From NCBI GenBank assembly GCA_004297485.1, contig SCTM01000096.1, positions 1-64,000 on the forward strand: a DNA stretch of 64,000 nt. Reading direction: 5' to 3'. How positions within the stretch are numbered: position 1 is the first letter of the stretch; every line of letters begins with the position of its first letter. Positions 1 through 8,760 of this stretch are shown in pieces. The DNA is from Rhodospirillaceae bacterium (GTDB lineage Bacteria > Pseudomonadota > Alphaproteobacteria > Rhodospirillales > Rhodospirillaceae). The notes under the pieces were generated by a model. It was not told the DNA's origin, did no database searches, and was given only the letters and a program-made list of their open reading frames with translations. Made by a program: the position numbers and the translations under genes.

Positions 1-357
1 GTCCAAATTCCGGAAGTGGGTTCACAAACCTACGCGATCGGGTCCCCCGAAGGCCAAGACTTCGAGGGCACCGTATCGGCGGGCATCGTCAGTGCCGTCC
101 GCGAATTCAATCACCAACAATTCGTACAGAGTGATGTCTCCGTCACCCATGGCAGCAGCGGCGGCCCGTTGCTGGATGGCAACGGCAATGTCATCGGGAT
201 TACCGACCTGAACGGCGATAGGAACGATAAGCCGGTCGGCCTTAACATGTTCATCCCCATTGCCGAAGCCCTGAACTCCGTCGGTGTTGTCGTGCAGCCG
301 CCGGAACCCACAAAACTTGCCGCGAAAGCAAGCACGCGGAAAAAGGCTACGCCTTAA
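1..357 (+). CDS. Trypsin-like/S1C serine protease, C-terminal part (5' truncated by window edge)
   Basis: Frame open from base 1; catalytic-Ser motif THGSSGGPLLDGNGNVIGIT. Confidence 0.8.
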   Translation, partial: VQIPEVGSQTYAIGSPEGQDFEGTVSAGIVSAVREFNHQQFVQSDVSVTHGSSGGPLLDGNGNVIGITDLNGDRNDKPVGLNMFIPIAEALNSVGVVVQPPEPTKLAAKASTRKKATP

Positions 358-1340
358 GGCGCCAATAAGCGCCTCACCGCCGCCGCAATCTCCGCCGCTG
401 CATTAAGCGGCGCGTAAGTCCACGTGGCATAGGTGCCATCAAGGGGCCGTGCATAACCGGCCGCATAGAGTTCCTGGTGCAGCCGCCGGTGCTTCGGCGC
501 AGTGATATCCACTGGCGCCGCGATGAACACCGGCTTGCCCGTGGCACAGGCCTCTGAGCACATGGACACAGAATCGCCGGTCACCACGACGGCGTCGGCA
601 AACGCCAGGAAACCCAAATAGGGATTTTCCCCGCCCTGCCCCCAGAAAAAGACCGAACGCGGTTCGGGCACCGTTTCGGTCAGAGCCGCTTCGGCGGGCT
701 TGCCGGTCCGGCGTGAGGTCGCGAGCATGATTGAACCACCGGCCGCACGCGCCATGGCCGCGACGCGCCGGCCCAGGTCGGCAGCGGTGGCCGTTGGAAA
801 TGGCCGGCGGTTGGTCGCTCCGCCCACCAGGAGGGCGATGCGCGGGCGCTGCAGACCGGCAAGCACCGGTTCCCATTTCGCCCGTGCCTGGACAAGGCCG
901 TCGGCTGTGATGCGGTTGGGCGCACCGGTCACCCGCAGCACGTTGGCAGCATCGCCGCCCGGCGTTGTGCAGTCGTGACGCGGCAGCGCGATAAGATCGA
1001 AGTCGGCCGCACCGGCGCGCCCCGGATGCATGACCTGGACCAGGATCACCGGATGCCCGGCCACCTGAGCCCCCTGGTGCTTGATCCAGCGCGCCACCGG
1101 CGCGCACCGCCGTCCGGCGCCAATCACCAGATCCGGCCACGGCGGAATGAGAGCCTCGCGGCTGGCGTCGTCGATGCCGAGAAGGCTCGCGCCGCGCAGC
1201 GCATTGGGTAACTTTGCCAGACCGTCATAGCGGAGGCGTTTCTCAATGAAAGGCCGCCCCAGACGTTCGGCGACGGCCAACGCCTGGGTCGCCGTACCGG
1301 GCCGGTCGTCGGTGAGGACCCAAATCGCGGACGCGGTCAC
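354..1340 (-). CDS. ELM1 (mitochondrial fission ELM1-like) family protein
   Basis: 328 aa; WVLTDDRPGTATQALAVAERLG N-terminus and GDSVSMCSEACATGKPVFI motif typical of the family. Confidence 0.85.
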   Translation of the reverse strand: MTASAIWVLTDDRPGTATQALAVAERLGRPFIEKRLRYDGLAKLPNALRGASLLGIDDASREALIPPWPDLVIGAGRRCAPVARWIKHQGAQVAGHPVILVQVMHPGRAGAADFDLIALPRHDCTTPGGDAANVLRVTGAPNRITADGLVQARAKWEPVLAGLQRPRIALLVGGATNRRPFPTATAADLGRRVAAMARAAGGSIMLATSRRTGKPAEAALTETVPEPRSVFFWGQGGENPYLGFLAFADAVVVTGDSVSMCSEACATGKPVFIAAPVDITAPKHRRLHQELYAAGYARPLDGTYATWTYAPLNAAAEIAAAVRRLLAP

Positions 1341-1457
1341 GGGTGGTCCGCCCGGCCGGCGCGGGATTGGGCGGCGACATGGCCCAACTTCGCGGTTGAG
1401 GTCGGGCGGTCGAAGCCATAAACAGGAGCGGCTTCACCAACTTTCGGCGGATCGACC

Positions 1458-2147
1458 ATGACTCATTCTCCGCGTAGCGCCCGGCAACAGGCTGGAGGGC
1501 GCATCGTCGCCGACATCCTGCTTGAGATCAAAGCCGTCAATTTCCGGCCCGAGCAACCCTACACCCTCACGGCCGGCTGGGCCTCACCGGTTTATATCGA
1601 CTGCCGAAAACTGATTTCATATCCACGGGCCCGGCGCAAGATTACCGAACTGGCGCGCGTCGAGATCGAGGAATCGGTCGGCCACGAGAGCCTGGAAGCC
1701 GTGGCCGGCGGCGAGACAGCAGGAATTCCATATGCCGCGTGGATTTCCGATGCGCTCATGCTGCCCATGCAGTACGTCCGCAAAAAGCCGAAGGGGTTCG
1801 GCCGCATGGCCCAGATCGAGGGCGACCTCGGCGAAGGCCAGCGCGTGATCCTGGTGGAAGACTTGGCCAGCGACGGCGGTTCAAAGCTGCTGTTCGTCAA
1901 CGCTCTGCGTACGGCTGGCGCGCGCTGTGACCACTGCTTCGTTGTGTTTTTCTATGGCGCTTTTCCGGGCGCCGTAGAGAGCCTGGCCAAAGAGGGTATC
2001 GCTCTGCACTATCTCTGCACCTGGCACGACGTGCTGGCGGCGGCGAAAGCCGGTGGATATTTCACGCCCGACGCCATCGCCGGGGTCGAAGCGTTTCTCG
2101 CCAACCCGGTCGCGTGGTCGGCCGCCCACGGCGGCAAGGGCGCTTAG
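1458..2147 (+). CDS. pyrE: Orotate phosphoribosyltransferase
   Basis: PRPP-binding motif VILVEDLASDGGSKLLFV; overall PyrE pattern. Confidence 0.85.
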   Translation: MTHSPRSARQQAGGRIVADILLEIKAVNFRPEQPYTLTAGWASPVYIDCRKLISYPRARRKITELARVEIEESVGHESLEAVAGGETAGIPYAAWISDALMLPMQYVRKKPKGFGRMAQIEGDLGEGQRVILVEDLASDGGSKLLFVNALRTAGARCDHCFVVFFYGAFPGAVESLAKEGIALHYLCTWHDVLAAAKAGGYFTPDAIAGVEAFLANPVAWSAAHGGKGA

Positions 2148-2167
2148 AGCTTCAGGCCGAGAACTTC

Positions 2168-2638
2168 CTATACGGCCACAGTCGCCAGACGATCGAGGAC
2201 GTGAACCAGGTCGGCACTTGCGAAAGGCTTGAGCAGGAGTGGAAAGCCGTCCGAACAGTCGCTGTCGGGCAGAGCGAATTCCTGATACCCCGTCATCAGC
2301 GCAATTCCTATCGCGGGCCAAAGACTACGCACCTGCTCTGCCAGCATCATGCCCGTGACCCGGCCCGTCAACATGATGTCGGCAAGGAGATATTCGAAGA
2401 CATTACCCGCCGTCAACACGGCCATGGCATCCTTCGCGCTGGACACGCCGACGACGGAATAACCCAGCCTGACGAGTCGGCGCGTCACGGCCGCCAGCAC
2501 CAGGTCGTCGTCTTCGACGACGAGAATGCGTGACGAACCATCTCCAGCATGCTCTGGCGTGCTCGCGCGATGGCCCGGTTGCAGCTTGTGCACTTGATCG
2601 CAATTCATTGAACAGTCCCCGCTCGCGCGTATTCCCAT
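2168..2638 (-). CDS. Stand-alone response regulator receiver domain protein
   Basis: ILVVEDDDLVLAAV...LLADIMLTG...LLLKPF receiver motifs, no output domain. Confidence 0.8.
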   Translation of the reverse strand: MGIRASGDCSMNCDQVHKLQPGHRASTPEHAGDGSSRILVVEDDDLVLAAVTRRLVRLGYSVVGVSSAKDAMAVLTAGNVFEYLLADIMLTGRVTGMMLAEQVRSLWPAIGIALMTGYQEFALPDSDCSDGFPLLLKPFASADLVHVLDRLATVAV

Positions 2639-2717
2639 CTCGGTGAATACTCATAAGCAGGGCGGGTAGCTCAGAAAATTGGGAGATGTGCGTACGTAAA
2701 TATACGTAGACGCGGCC

Positions 2718-4253
2718 TTACACGCCCTTCATGGGCAACGTAGTCCGTACCCGCAAGCCGGGGGCCGCGCGCGAAACGATTTCCACGTCCCCGCCCATGC
2801 CGCGAACGATATTGCGCGCTATGGTCAGACCGAGACCAGTACCGCCGGTTTCCCGCGAACGCGAGGCCTCGAGGCGGATAAACGGCGCGAACACCCGTTC
2901 ACGTTCGCCTTCAGGAATGCCTGGGCCGTCATCGTCGACTACGATTTCGATGACATCTGCTATCTGGCGCAAGGTAACGCGCGCACGCACGCCGTATTTG
3001 ACCGCATTGTCGACCAGATTGGTGACCGCGCGTTTCAGTGCGATTGGCCTCCCCTTAACGTCCAGTCGCGCCGAACCGTAGTAGGTCACGTCATGTCCGG
3101 CAGCGCGCCCATCGGCAGCGACGGTTGCCAGAAGCATTGCGACATCAAAAGATTCGATTGGTTCATTCGATGCGTCGTCGCGGGAAAACGCCAGCGTCGC
3201 CGCGATCATCGCCTCCATTTCCTCCAGATCGTTCAGCATCTTGTCACGCTGACCGTCGTCTTCGACGAATTCCGCCCGCAGGCGGAGGCGGGTGATCGGT
3301 GTGCGCAAATCGTGGGAAATCGCCGCCAGCATCTGGGTACGATCCTGAATGAACCGCTGGAGACGTTCCTGCATTTTGTTGAACGCCGCCGCCGCCCGCC
3401 GGACCTCCCGCGGACCGCTTTCATCGAGCGGTGCGGCATTGACATCGACACCGAGACGCTCGGCGGCGGCTGTGAACAACGCCAATGGCCTGAACGCACG
3501 GGAGACCCCCATCAATGCGCCTATGCCGACGAGCAATGAAAAAAGGCTGAGAGATAGAATCGGTGTTCGAGGTGATTGCGTATCTTCAAGATTGAGCAGC
3601 ACGCGCGCATTGAACCACGTGTTTTCGGCGAATTTGATCGAAACCCTGAAATTGCCCTGCGCCGGAAAAATCTGCGGCCCGTCGCCCTGCATCATCATGA
3701 AGAGACGCAATTGCCGTTGTTCGGGCGTGAGGTTCTCGAACGGAGTCTGAGGGCGGCCATCGGGACCAACGCCCGGCGTCGGCGGCGGTGTGGACGGAAT
3801 CTCGATCTGATCGCCGTTTTGCGGCGCGGGCTCCACGGTGACCGAACCGATCTCGGAGGGATGGGCAACGGTAACACGACTGTCGACACGGATTTCCGTA
3901 CCGGCGGCAAACTCACCCTCGAGGGCCCGGCGTACCACGCGCGAACTTAGACTATTGTCGGGGGCGATCACCAACGGTAGCGGTGTAATGACCATGCGCA
4001 TGGTCGGCGAGTTGAGCCGCCGCAGCAGCAGCAGACGATTCTCCGGCCGTTCCCGCTCGATCAAGCGCTTGATCGTGATGATCTGATCTGCCGCCTTGCC
4101 GGCAGCGGCGGTAATTCCGGCATCGCTGCGGTTCACGAAAAGATAGATCAAGACCGTGGTCGCCATCAGAATGACGACGCCGATCAGGAGCGTGAACACG
4201 CCCCACGCCAATGTGTCGGGCAGAATTCGCGGCCGACGCCGCGCGTCAACCAC
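2718..4253 (-). CDS. EnvZ-type sensor histidine kinase
   Basis: ISHDLRTPITRLRLRAEF H-box, NLVDNAVKYG N-box, DDGPGIPEGE, GTGLGLTI; likely GTG start overlapping the upstream regulator stop. Confidence 0.9.
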   Translation of the reverse strand: MVDARRRPRILPDTLAWGVFTLLIGVVILMATTVLIYLFVNRSDAGITAAAGKAADQIITIKRLIERERPENRLLLLRRLNSPTMRMVITPLPLVIAPDNSLSSRVVRRALEGEFAAGTEIRVDSRVTVAHPSEIGSVTVEPAPQNGDQIEIPSTPPPTPGVGPDGRPQTPFENLTPEQRQLRLFMMMQGDGPQIFPAQGNFRVSIKFAENTWFNARVLLNLEDTQSPRTPILSLSLFSLLVGIGALMGVSRAFRPLALFTAAAERLGVDVNAAPLDESGPREVRRAAAAFNKMQERLQRFIQDRTQMLAAISHDLRTPITRLRLRAEFVEDDGQRDKMLNDLEEMEAMIAATLAFSRDDASNEPIESFDVAMLLATVAADGRAAGHDVTYYGSARLDVKGRPIALKRAVTNLVDNAVKYGVRARVTLRQIADVIEIVVDDDGPGIPEGERERVFAPFIRLEASRSRETGGTGLGLTIARNIVRGMGGDVEIVSRAAPGLRVRTTLPMKGV

Positions 4254-4989
4254 GCACGACCTCGGCGGTAAACATATAGCCGCCGCCACGTACGGTCTTA
4301 ATCAGGGTCGGATTCTTCGCGTCAACTTCGATCTTACGGCGCAGACGCCCGACCTGAACATCCACTGAACGGTCGAACGGAATGGCGGCGCGCCCGCGCG
4401 CCATGTCGAGCAGCTGATCGCGGTTGAGTACACGCCGCGGATGTTCGACAAACGCAATCAGAAGATCATATTCGCCAGCGGTGAGAGGAATCAGTTCATA
4501 CTGGCGTCGCAGGGTCCGCGTCGCCTGTTCAAGCTCGAACTCGGCGAACGTGAGCTTCTCCGCGCCGACATCGGCCGCGGTCGGCACCGGCGGGGCCGAC
4601 ACACGCCGCAGCACGGCCTTGATTCGGGCAGCCAACTCGCGGGGATTGAACGGCTTGGCGATGTAGTCATCGGCGCCCACTTCAAGGCCGATGATTCGAT
4701 CCACGTCCTCGCCCATGGCGGTAAGCATAATGATCGGAACGAAGGAATCCGCCCGCACGCGCCGGCAAAGCGTCAGTCCGTCATCACCCGGCAGCATGAG
4801 ATCGAGAACAACAAGATCAATCGCCCAATCTTTCAAGGCTTGATCCATCTCGCGACCATCCTTCGCCGTGGTGACGCGGAAGTCATGCTTGCTCAAGAAG
4901 CGGCTTAGAAGATCGCGGATCTCATTGTCGTCATCGACAATGAGAACATGGGGCTTGGGAGTCTCGGAAACAGTCTGCACGGGCAACAC
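4246..4989 (-). CDS. OmpR-family response regulator
   Basis: Receiver domain (VLIVDDDNEIRDLL...VVLDLMLPGDDG) plus winged-helix (RSVDVQVGRLRRKIE). Confidence 0.92.
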   Translation of the reverse strand: MLPVQTVSETPKPHVLIVDDDNEIRDLLSRFLSKHDFRVTTAKDGREMDQALKDWAIDLVVLDLMLPGDDGLTLCRRVRADSFVPIIMLTAMGEDVDRIIGLEVGADDYIAKPFNPRELAARIKAVLRRVSAPPVPTAADVGAEKLTFAEFELEQATRTLRRQYELIPLTAGEYDLLIAFVEHPRRVLNRDQLLDMARGRAAIPFDRSVDVQVGRLRRKIEVDAKNPTLIKTVRGGGYMFTAEVVRG

Positions 4990-5007
4990 CTCGGTTTCTA
5001 TCGCGCG

Positions 5008-5174
5008 CTAGTGGTCCGATTCTAACATTCGCATCCCGGTTCGGCAGGCCGTCTTGCGAATGTTAGAATCAACCGACCACTAGCAACTATTTGAATCTCA
5101 TGGGGCGTTGGATTTGACATTCGCTTCACAGTCCTGCGGCTGGCGGGATAGCGAATGTCAAATCCGCTCCACGA
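5008..5174. repeat. Composite double-hairpin repeat, copy 1
   Basis: Hairpin A CTAGTGGTC..GATTCTAACATTCGCA / TGCGAATGTTAGAATC..GACCACTAG (5008-5083); linker GCAACTATTTGAATCTCA; hairpin B GATTTGACATTCGCT / AGCGAATGTCAAATC. Confidence 0.85.
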
Positions 5175-5264
5175 GAGTGTAGCAATCGACTGCGACATCT
5201 TGGAAGCACGACACAACATGACATAACAGCAATTCCGCAACATCGTGTAAGCCTACGGCTAAGG

Positions 5265-5313
5265 GTTACATGACGTTACACTTTTTAACGCCGGAGGACA
5301 TTGGAGCGTTACA
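5265..5313 (+). promoter_or_regulatory. GTTACA direct repeats upstream of secreted protein gene
   Basis: GTTACA at 5265-5270, 5275-5280 (10-bp phase) and 5308-5313. Confidence 0.5.
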
Positions 5314-5396
5314 GGTAGCGTCCTAAATGCACCCCGTCACGCTGCAAGGCAAAAAGCGCGACGTATGACGGCTTTTCCGCAGCAAAGGACTACCTC

Positions 5397-6143
5397 ATGA
5401 GTCGGACTTTGAAGTTGGGGGTATCTAGGCATCCGCTTTTGATCGCCATCGCGGTCGCGGGCGCACTCTCAGCAGGGATCATGACGATCAACACGGTCAA
5501 GTCCGCCGAGCCGGATTCCGCCATGCCGTCCACGCACCACGAGCGTGGTCGCGCCGATGGCCACATGGATCGATGCGCCATGATATCCGCATACATGAGC
5601 CACATCGACAAGAAGCTGTCGCCCGATCAGGTTCATGACATCGTCGCCGGTCGTCTGGCCCAGTTCGGCGAAGGAACCCTCAAGGTCGGTAAAATCACGA
5701 CCAAGGAACCCGGTGTTGTATCGGTGGAGATCGACACCACCTCTGGTTCTCTTGTGACCACCCGTGAGATTTCGACCAAGACCGGCTTTCCGGCTGATCT
5801 CGAAAGACGTTGCGAGGAACACGCCGACGAGATCGACGGCGATGGGCCTATGGGCCACGGCGGCATGGAACGCTTTGCTGTGCATGATCACATGTTGGGC
5901 GGGTTGGGCGGCATGGGCTTGGCCGGCGGCGAACATGGGCGCGATTTAAATCTCAACGTCGATCAGGTGAAAAAACTCGCCGATGCGGCCCTCATTCTCG
6001 TTGGCAATCCGCGCCTCAAAGTCGGTGCCGTGAAGGAAAAGGATGGCGACACCGTCACCGTCGATGTCGTCACGGTTGATAATGCCTTGGTCTTACATCG
6101 GGAGGTCGATCGCCATACCGGGCGCATCCATCGCGCCATCTAG
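5397..6143 (+). CDS. Secreted protein with two related PepSY-like repeats and a His/Gly/Met-rich linker
   Basis: N-terminal signal/anchor; LSPDQVHDIVAGRLAQFGEGTLKVGKITTKEPGVVSVEI vs LNVDQVKKLADAALILVGNPRLKVGAVKEKDGDTVTVDV. Confidence 0.75.
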   Translation: MSRTLKLGVSRHPLLIAIAVAGALSAGIMTINTVKSAEPDSAMPSTHHERGRADGHMDRCAMISAYMSHIDKKLSPDQVHDIVAGRLAQFGEGTLKVGKITTKEPGVVSVEIDTTSGSLVTTREISTKTGFPADLERRCEEHADEIDGDGPMGHGGMERFAVHDHMLGGLGGMGLAGGEHGRDLNLNVDQVKKLADAALILVGNPRLKVGAVKEKDGDTVTVDVVTVDNALVLHREVDRHTGRIHRAI

Positions 6144-6221
6144 GTAGATAACGGCAGGTCCAGCCAAATTCGGAACGCCCCTCCGTTCCGGCATCTCCCC
6201 CTCGCGATGAGGCTGGACCTT

Positions 6222-6261
6222 ATCCCGGGCGGTTGCCCCCGACCGCCCGGGATTCTCTTTT
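6222..6261 (+). terminator. Strong intrinsic terminator-like hairpin
   Basis: ATCCCGGGCGGT-N8-ACCGCCCGGGAT (12-bp perfect stem) followed by TCTCTTTT. Confidence 0.75.
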
Positions 6262-6295
6262 CAAGCACGTAGACATCTTATAAGATGTTCTTGTT

Positions 6296-7474
6296 TTGTT
6301 CTTTATGGCAGCTTATGCTTGGTTCATGAGAACCATGCAGGCCTCGCCCAGCGGCCCGACGGCTCCCCCATGGGAGGGTGCGGTCCAACCTCATCCCGAC
6401 GCCCGGAGGGGCCGCGGGGCCGTCAGCAATGCCGTAAGCCGTTACGAGCGGGCGACCCGGGAGACCTGCGATGACGGCTGGGACAATCTAGACGCCCCGC
6501 CACCGCCCCTGCGAACAACCGTACAGGCCGATTCAACGCGTACGGTCATCACCCGCAACCAGTCGCCGGATTTGCCGTTCGACCGCTCGATCAATCCCTA
6601 CCGTGGCTGCGAACACGGCTGCAGCTACTGTTTCGCACGCCCGACCCATGCCTATCTCGGGCTTTCGCCGGGCCTCGATTTCGAGACCCGGATTTTTGCC
6701 AAACCCGATGCGGCGGCCTTGCTCGAGACGGAGTTGCGCGCGCGCCGGTATCAATGCAGGCCCATGGCCATGGGAACCAACACCGACCCTTACCAGCCGG
6801 TGGAGCGGCACTACGGCATTACCCGCGACGTGCTAAAAGTTCTCGCCCGATTCCACCACCCATTAAGCATTGTCACCAAATCAGCGTTGGTCATGCGCGA
6901 TATCGACATTCTCGCGCCCATGGCCGCGCGCGGCTTGGTCCGGGTCGGCCTTTCCATCACCACGCTTGATCGCCACCTTGCCCGCAAGATGGAACCAAGG
7001 GCATCCACGCCCGGACGGCGGCTTGTGGCGCTCAAGGCCCTGAGCGAGGCCGGTATTCCAACCATGGTGATGTTTGCGCCGGTGATCCCCGGTCTCAACG
7101 ACCATGAACTTGACGCCGTGCTATCCGCGGCGCGAGCGGCAGGCGCCAACGCCGCCGGTTATGTCGCCCTACGGCTACCGCTTGAGGTCAAGGATCTGTT
7201 CCGGGAATGGCTGGCGGACGCCGTCCCGGAGCGGGCCGGCCGGGTGATGAGCTTGATCAGGAACATGCGCGGCGGCAAAGACTACGACCCATCGTGGCAA
7301 TCGCGCATGCGCGGGACCGGCCCCATTGCCGACACCATCCGTGATCGCTTCAGGCTCGCGCGCAAGCGTCTCGGGTATGCCGAGCATTCACCGGAACTGG
7401 ATTGCTCCCAGTTCCACATTCCCCATGCGCCATCGCCGATTCCCGATCAAGACCGTCAAATGTCGCTGTTCTAG
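6296..7474 (+). CDS. PA0069-family radical SAM protein
   Basis: INPYRGCEHGCSYCFARPTHAYLG (CxxxCxxC); C-terminal DRQMSLF; true start may lie downstream. Confidence 0.88.
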   Translation: MFFMAAYAWFMRTMQASPSGPTAPPWEGAVQPHPDARRGRGAVSNAVSRYERATRETCDDGWDNLDAPPPPLRTTVQADSTRTVITRNQSPDLPFDRSINPYRGCEHGCSYCFARPTHAYLGLSPGLDFETRIFAKPDAAALLETELRARRYQCRPMAMGTNTDPYQPVERHYGITRDVLKVLARFHHPLSIVTKSALVMRDIDILAPMAARGLVRVGLSITTLDRHLARKMEPRASTPGRRLVALKALSEAGIPTMVMFAPVIPGLNDHELDAVLSAARAAGANAAGYVALRLPLEVKDLFREWLADAVPERAGRVMSLIRNMRGGKDYDPSWQSRMRGTGPIADTIRDRFRLARKRLGYAEHSPELDCSQFHIPHAPSPIPDQDRQMSLF

Positions 7475-7599
7475 AGAAAAATTTGATGAGGTTAAATCTC
7501 CTCCTCACCGCCTCGCTCCGCTCGGCACCCTCTCCCCGTTGGGGAAAGGGTTGGGGCGAGGGGGAAGACCTGCTTCAACACGAAATAATCAAGCTCTAG
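7471..7599. repeat. 129-bp dispersed element (copy 1) with CTAGAG...CTCTAG ends
   Basis: Reverse-complement near-copy at 44179-44307; shared ORF peptide RSAPSPRWGxGWGEGxDLLQHExIKL in the ORF track. Confidence 0.9.
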
Positions 7600-7777
7600 C
7601 GCGCTTGTGATTCACCGTAGGTTGATCGCGCGTCGATCCGTCGCCTATAAAATTTTCGCGGCAGAACGTACTAAATTCTGGAGTTGCCACGTCGCACGAT
7701 TCAACACCCGGAAATGGCCGGCGCCCGCGGCGCGCGGGCTGTTTCAGCTTCGGCCATGTTGGGATTTAACCTCAGGA

Positions 7778-8659
7778 TCAATGACACAGCAGAACGGGCA
7801 GCGTGGCGTGCTCCATGATGTAGCCGGTGACGCTGCCGAAGATCAGCTGGCGCAATTTGGACCGGGTGTAAGCGCCCATCACCATCATATCGGCGCCCGC
7901 TGCGGCGGTGGCCGCCAAAAGCGAATGACCGGTTCTTCCTTCTTTGGGCAAGACCTTCGATACGACATTCACGACACCATGCCGCGTGAGAAAGACCATG
8001 AGGTCCTCTGTCGGCGCATACCACTCGTCCTCCTCGACCTGCAGGACGATCACCTGTTCGGCTGCAATCAGAAAAGGCAGAGCGGCCGTGATCGCTCGTG
8101 TCGCCTCCGCCGAACCGTTCCAGAACACCGATACGCGTGCGAACGGCCCCGTCGGCAGTGCCCCACCTTGCAGCGGCGGCGCGACCAAGACCGGCCGGCC
8201 GCTCTGCATCAACGCGGAATTCAGCGTCATAAGGGCGCCAGCGTCATTCCCTGCAGCCGGGCGACTCAGCGTAATGAGATCGGCGCGGCACGCGCGTAAT
8301 GCGACGACCTGCTCCTCGACTCCCGTATCCTCTACCCAGCTCGCGGCGAATCCGCCTGCCGCGCGCGGCGGCCCGTCGTCCCGGGGCACTTTCATCTCGG
8401 CAACCAGCTGGTCGTAGGCTTGACGCGCTTTTGCCGCCCGATGCTCAGATTCCTGTTTTGCCATCGTCATCATCTCGTCAACCATGGCGCCCGACATCGC
8501 CTCGCTGACCAGCGGCAGCGCCGCGGCCGGATCGGGCAGGACGTGGAAAGCATCGACGTGAGCATTAAATTGCCGCGCCGCGCGGAAAGCCAGGAGCAGG
8601 CTGTCATGCCCACCATTTGCGTCGCCGACAATGGCGAGAATATTAGCGATGCTGGACAT
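7778..8659 (-). CDS. Universal stress protein, UspA family (tandem domain)
   Basis: C-terminal MVMGAYTRSKLRQLIFGSVTGYIMEHATLPVLLCH. Confidence 0.88.
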   Translation of the reverse strand: MSSIANILAIVGDANGGHDSLLLAFRAARQFNAHVDAFHVLPDPAAALPLVSEAMSGAMVDEMMTMAKQESEHRAAKARQAYDQLVAEMKVPRDDGPPRAAGGFAASWVEDTGVEEQVVALRACRADLITLSRPAAGNDAGALMTLNSALMQSGRPVLVAPPLQGGALPTGPFARVSVFWNGSAEATRAITAALPFLIAAEQVIVLQVEEDEWYAPTEDLMVFLTRHGVVNVVSKVLPKEGRTGHSLLAATAAAGADMMVMGAYTRSKLRQLIFGSVTGYIMEHATLPVLLCH

Positions 8660-8760
8660 GACCGACCTCCCTCACCTTCAGGCCGCCACACCGCGGGCAG
8701 CGTATCCTATGCATTATAGAACGTTTCCGCGTGCAACTTGATACGGAAAGCGATCGCCAT

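Noticed and set aside
2690-2712. TACGTA...TACGTA palindromic stretch between the two minus-strand regulatory genes
   Set aside because: Short self-palindromic words; insufficient to claim a regulatory site.
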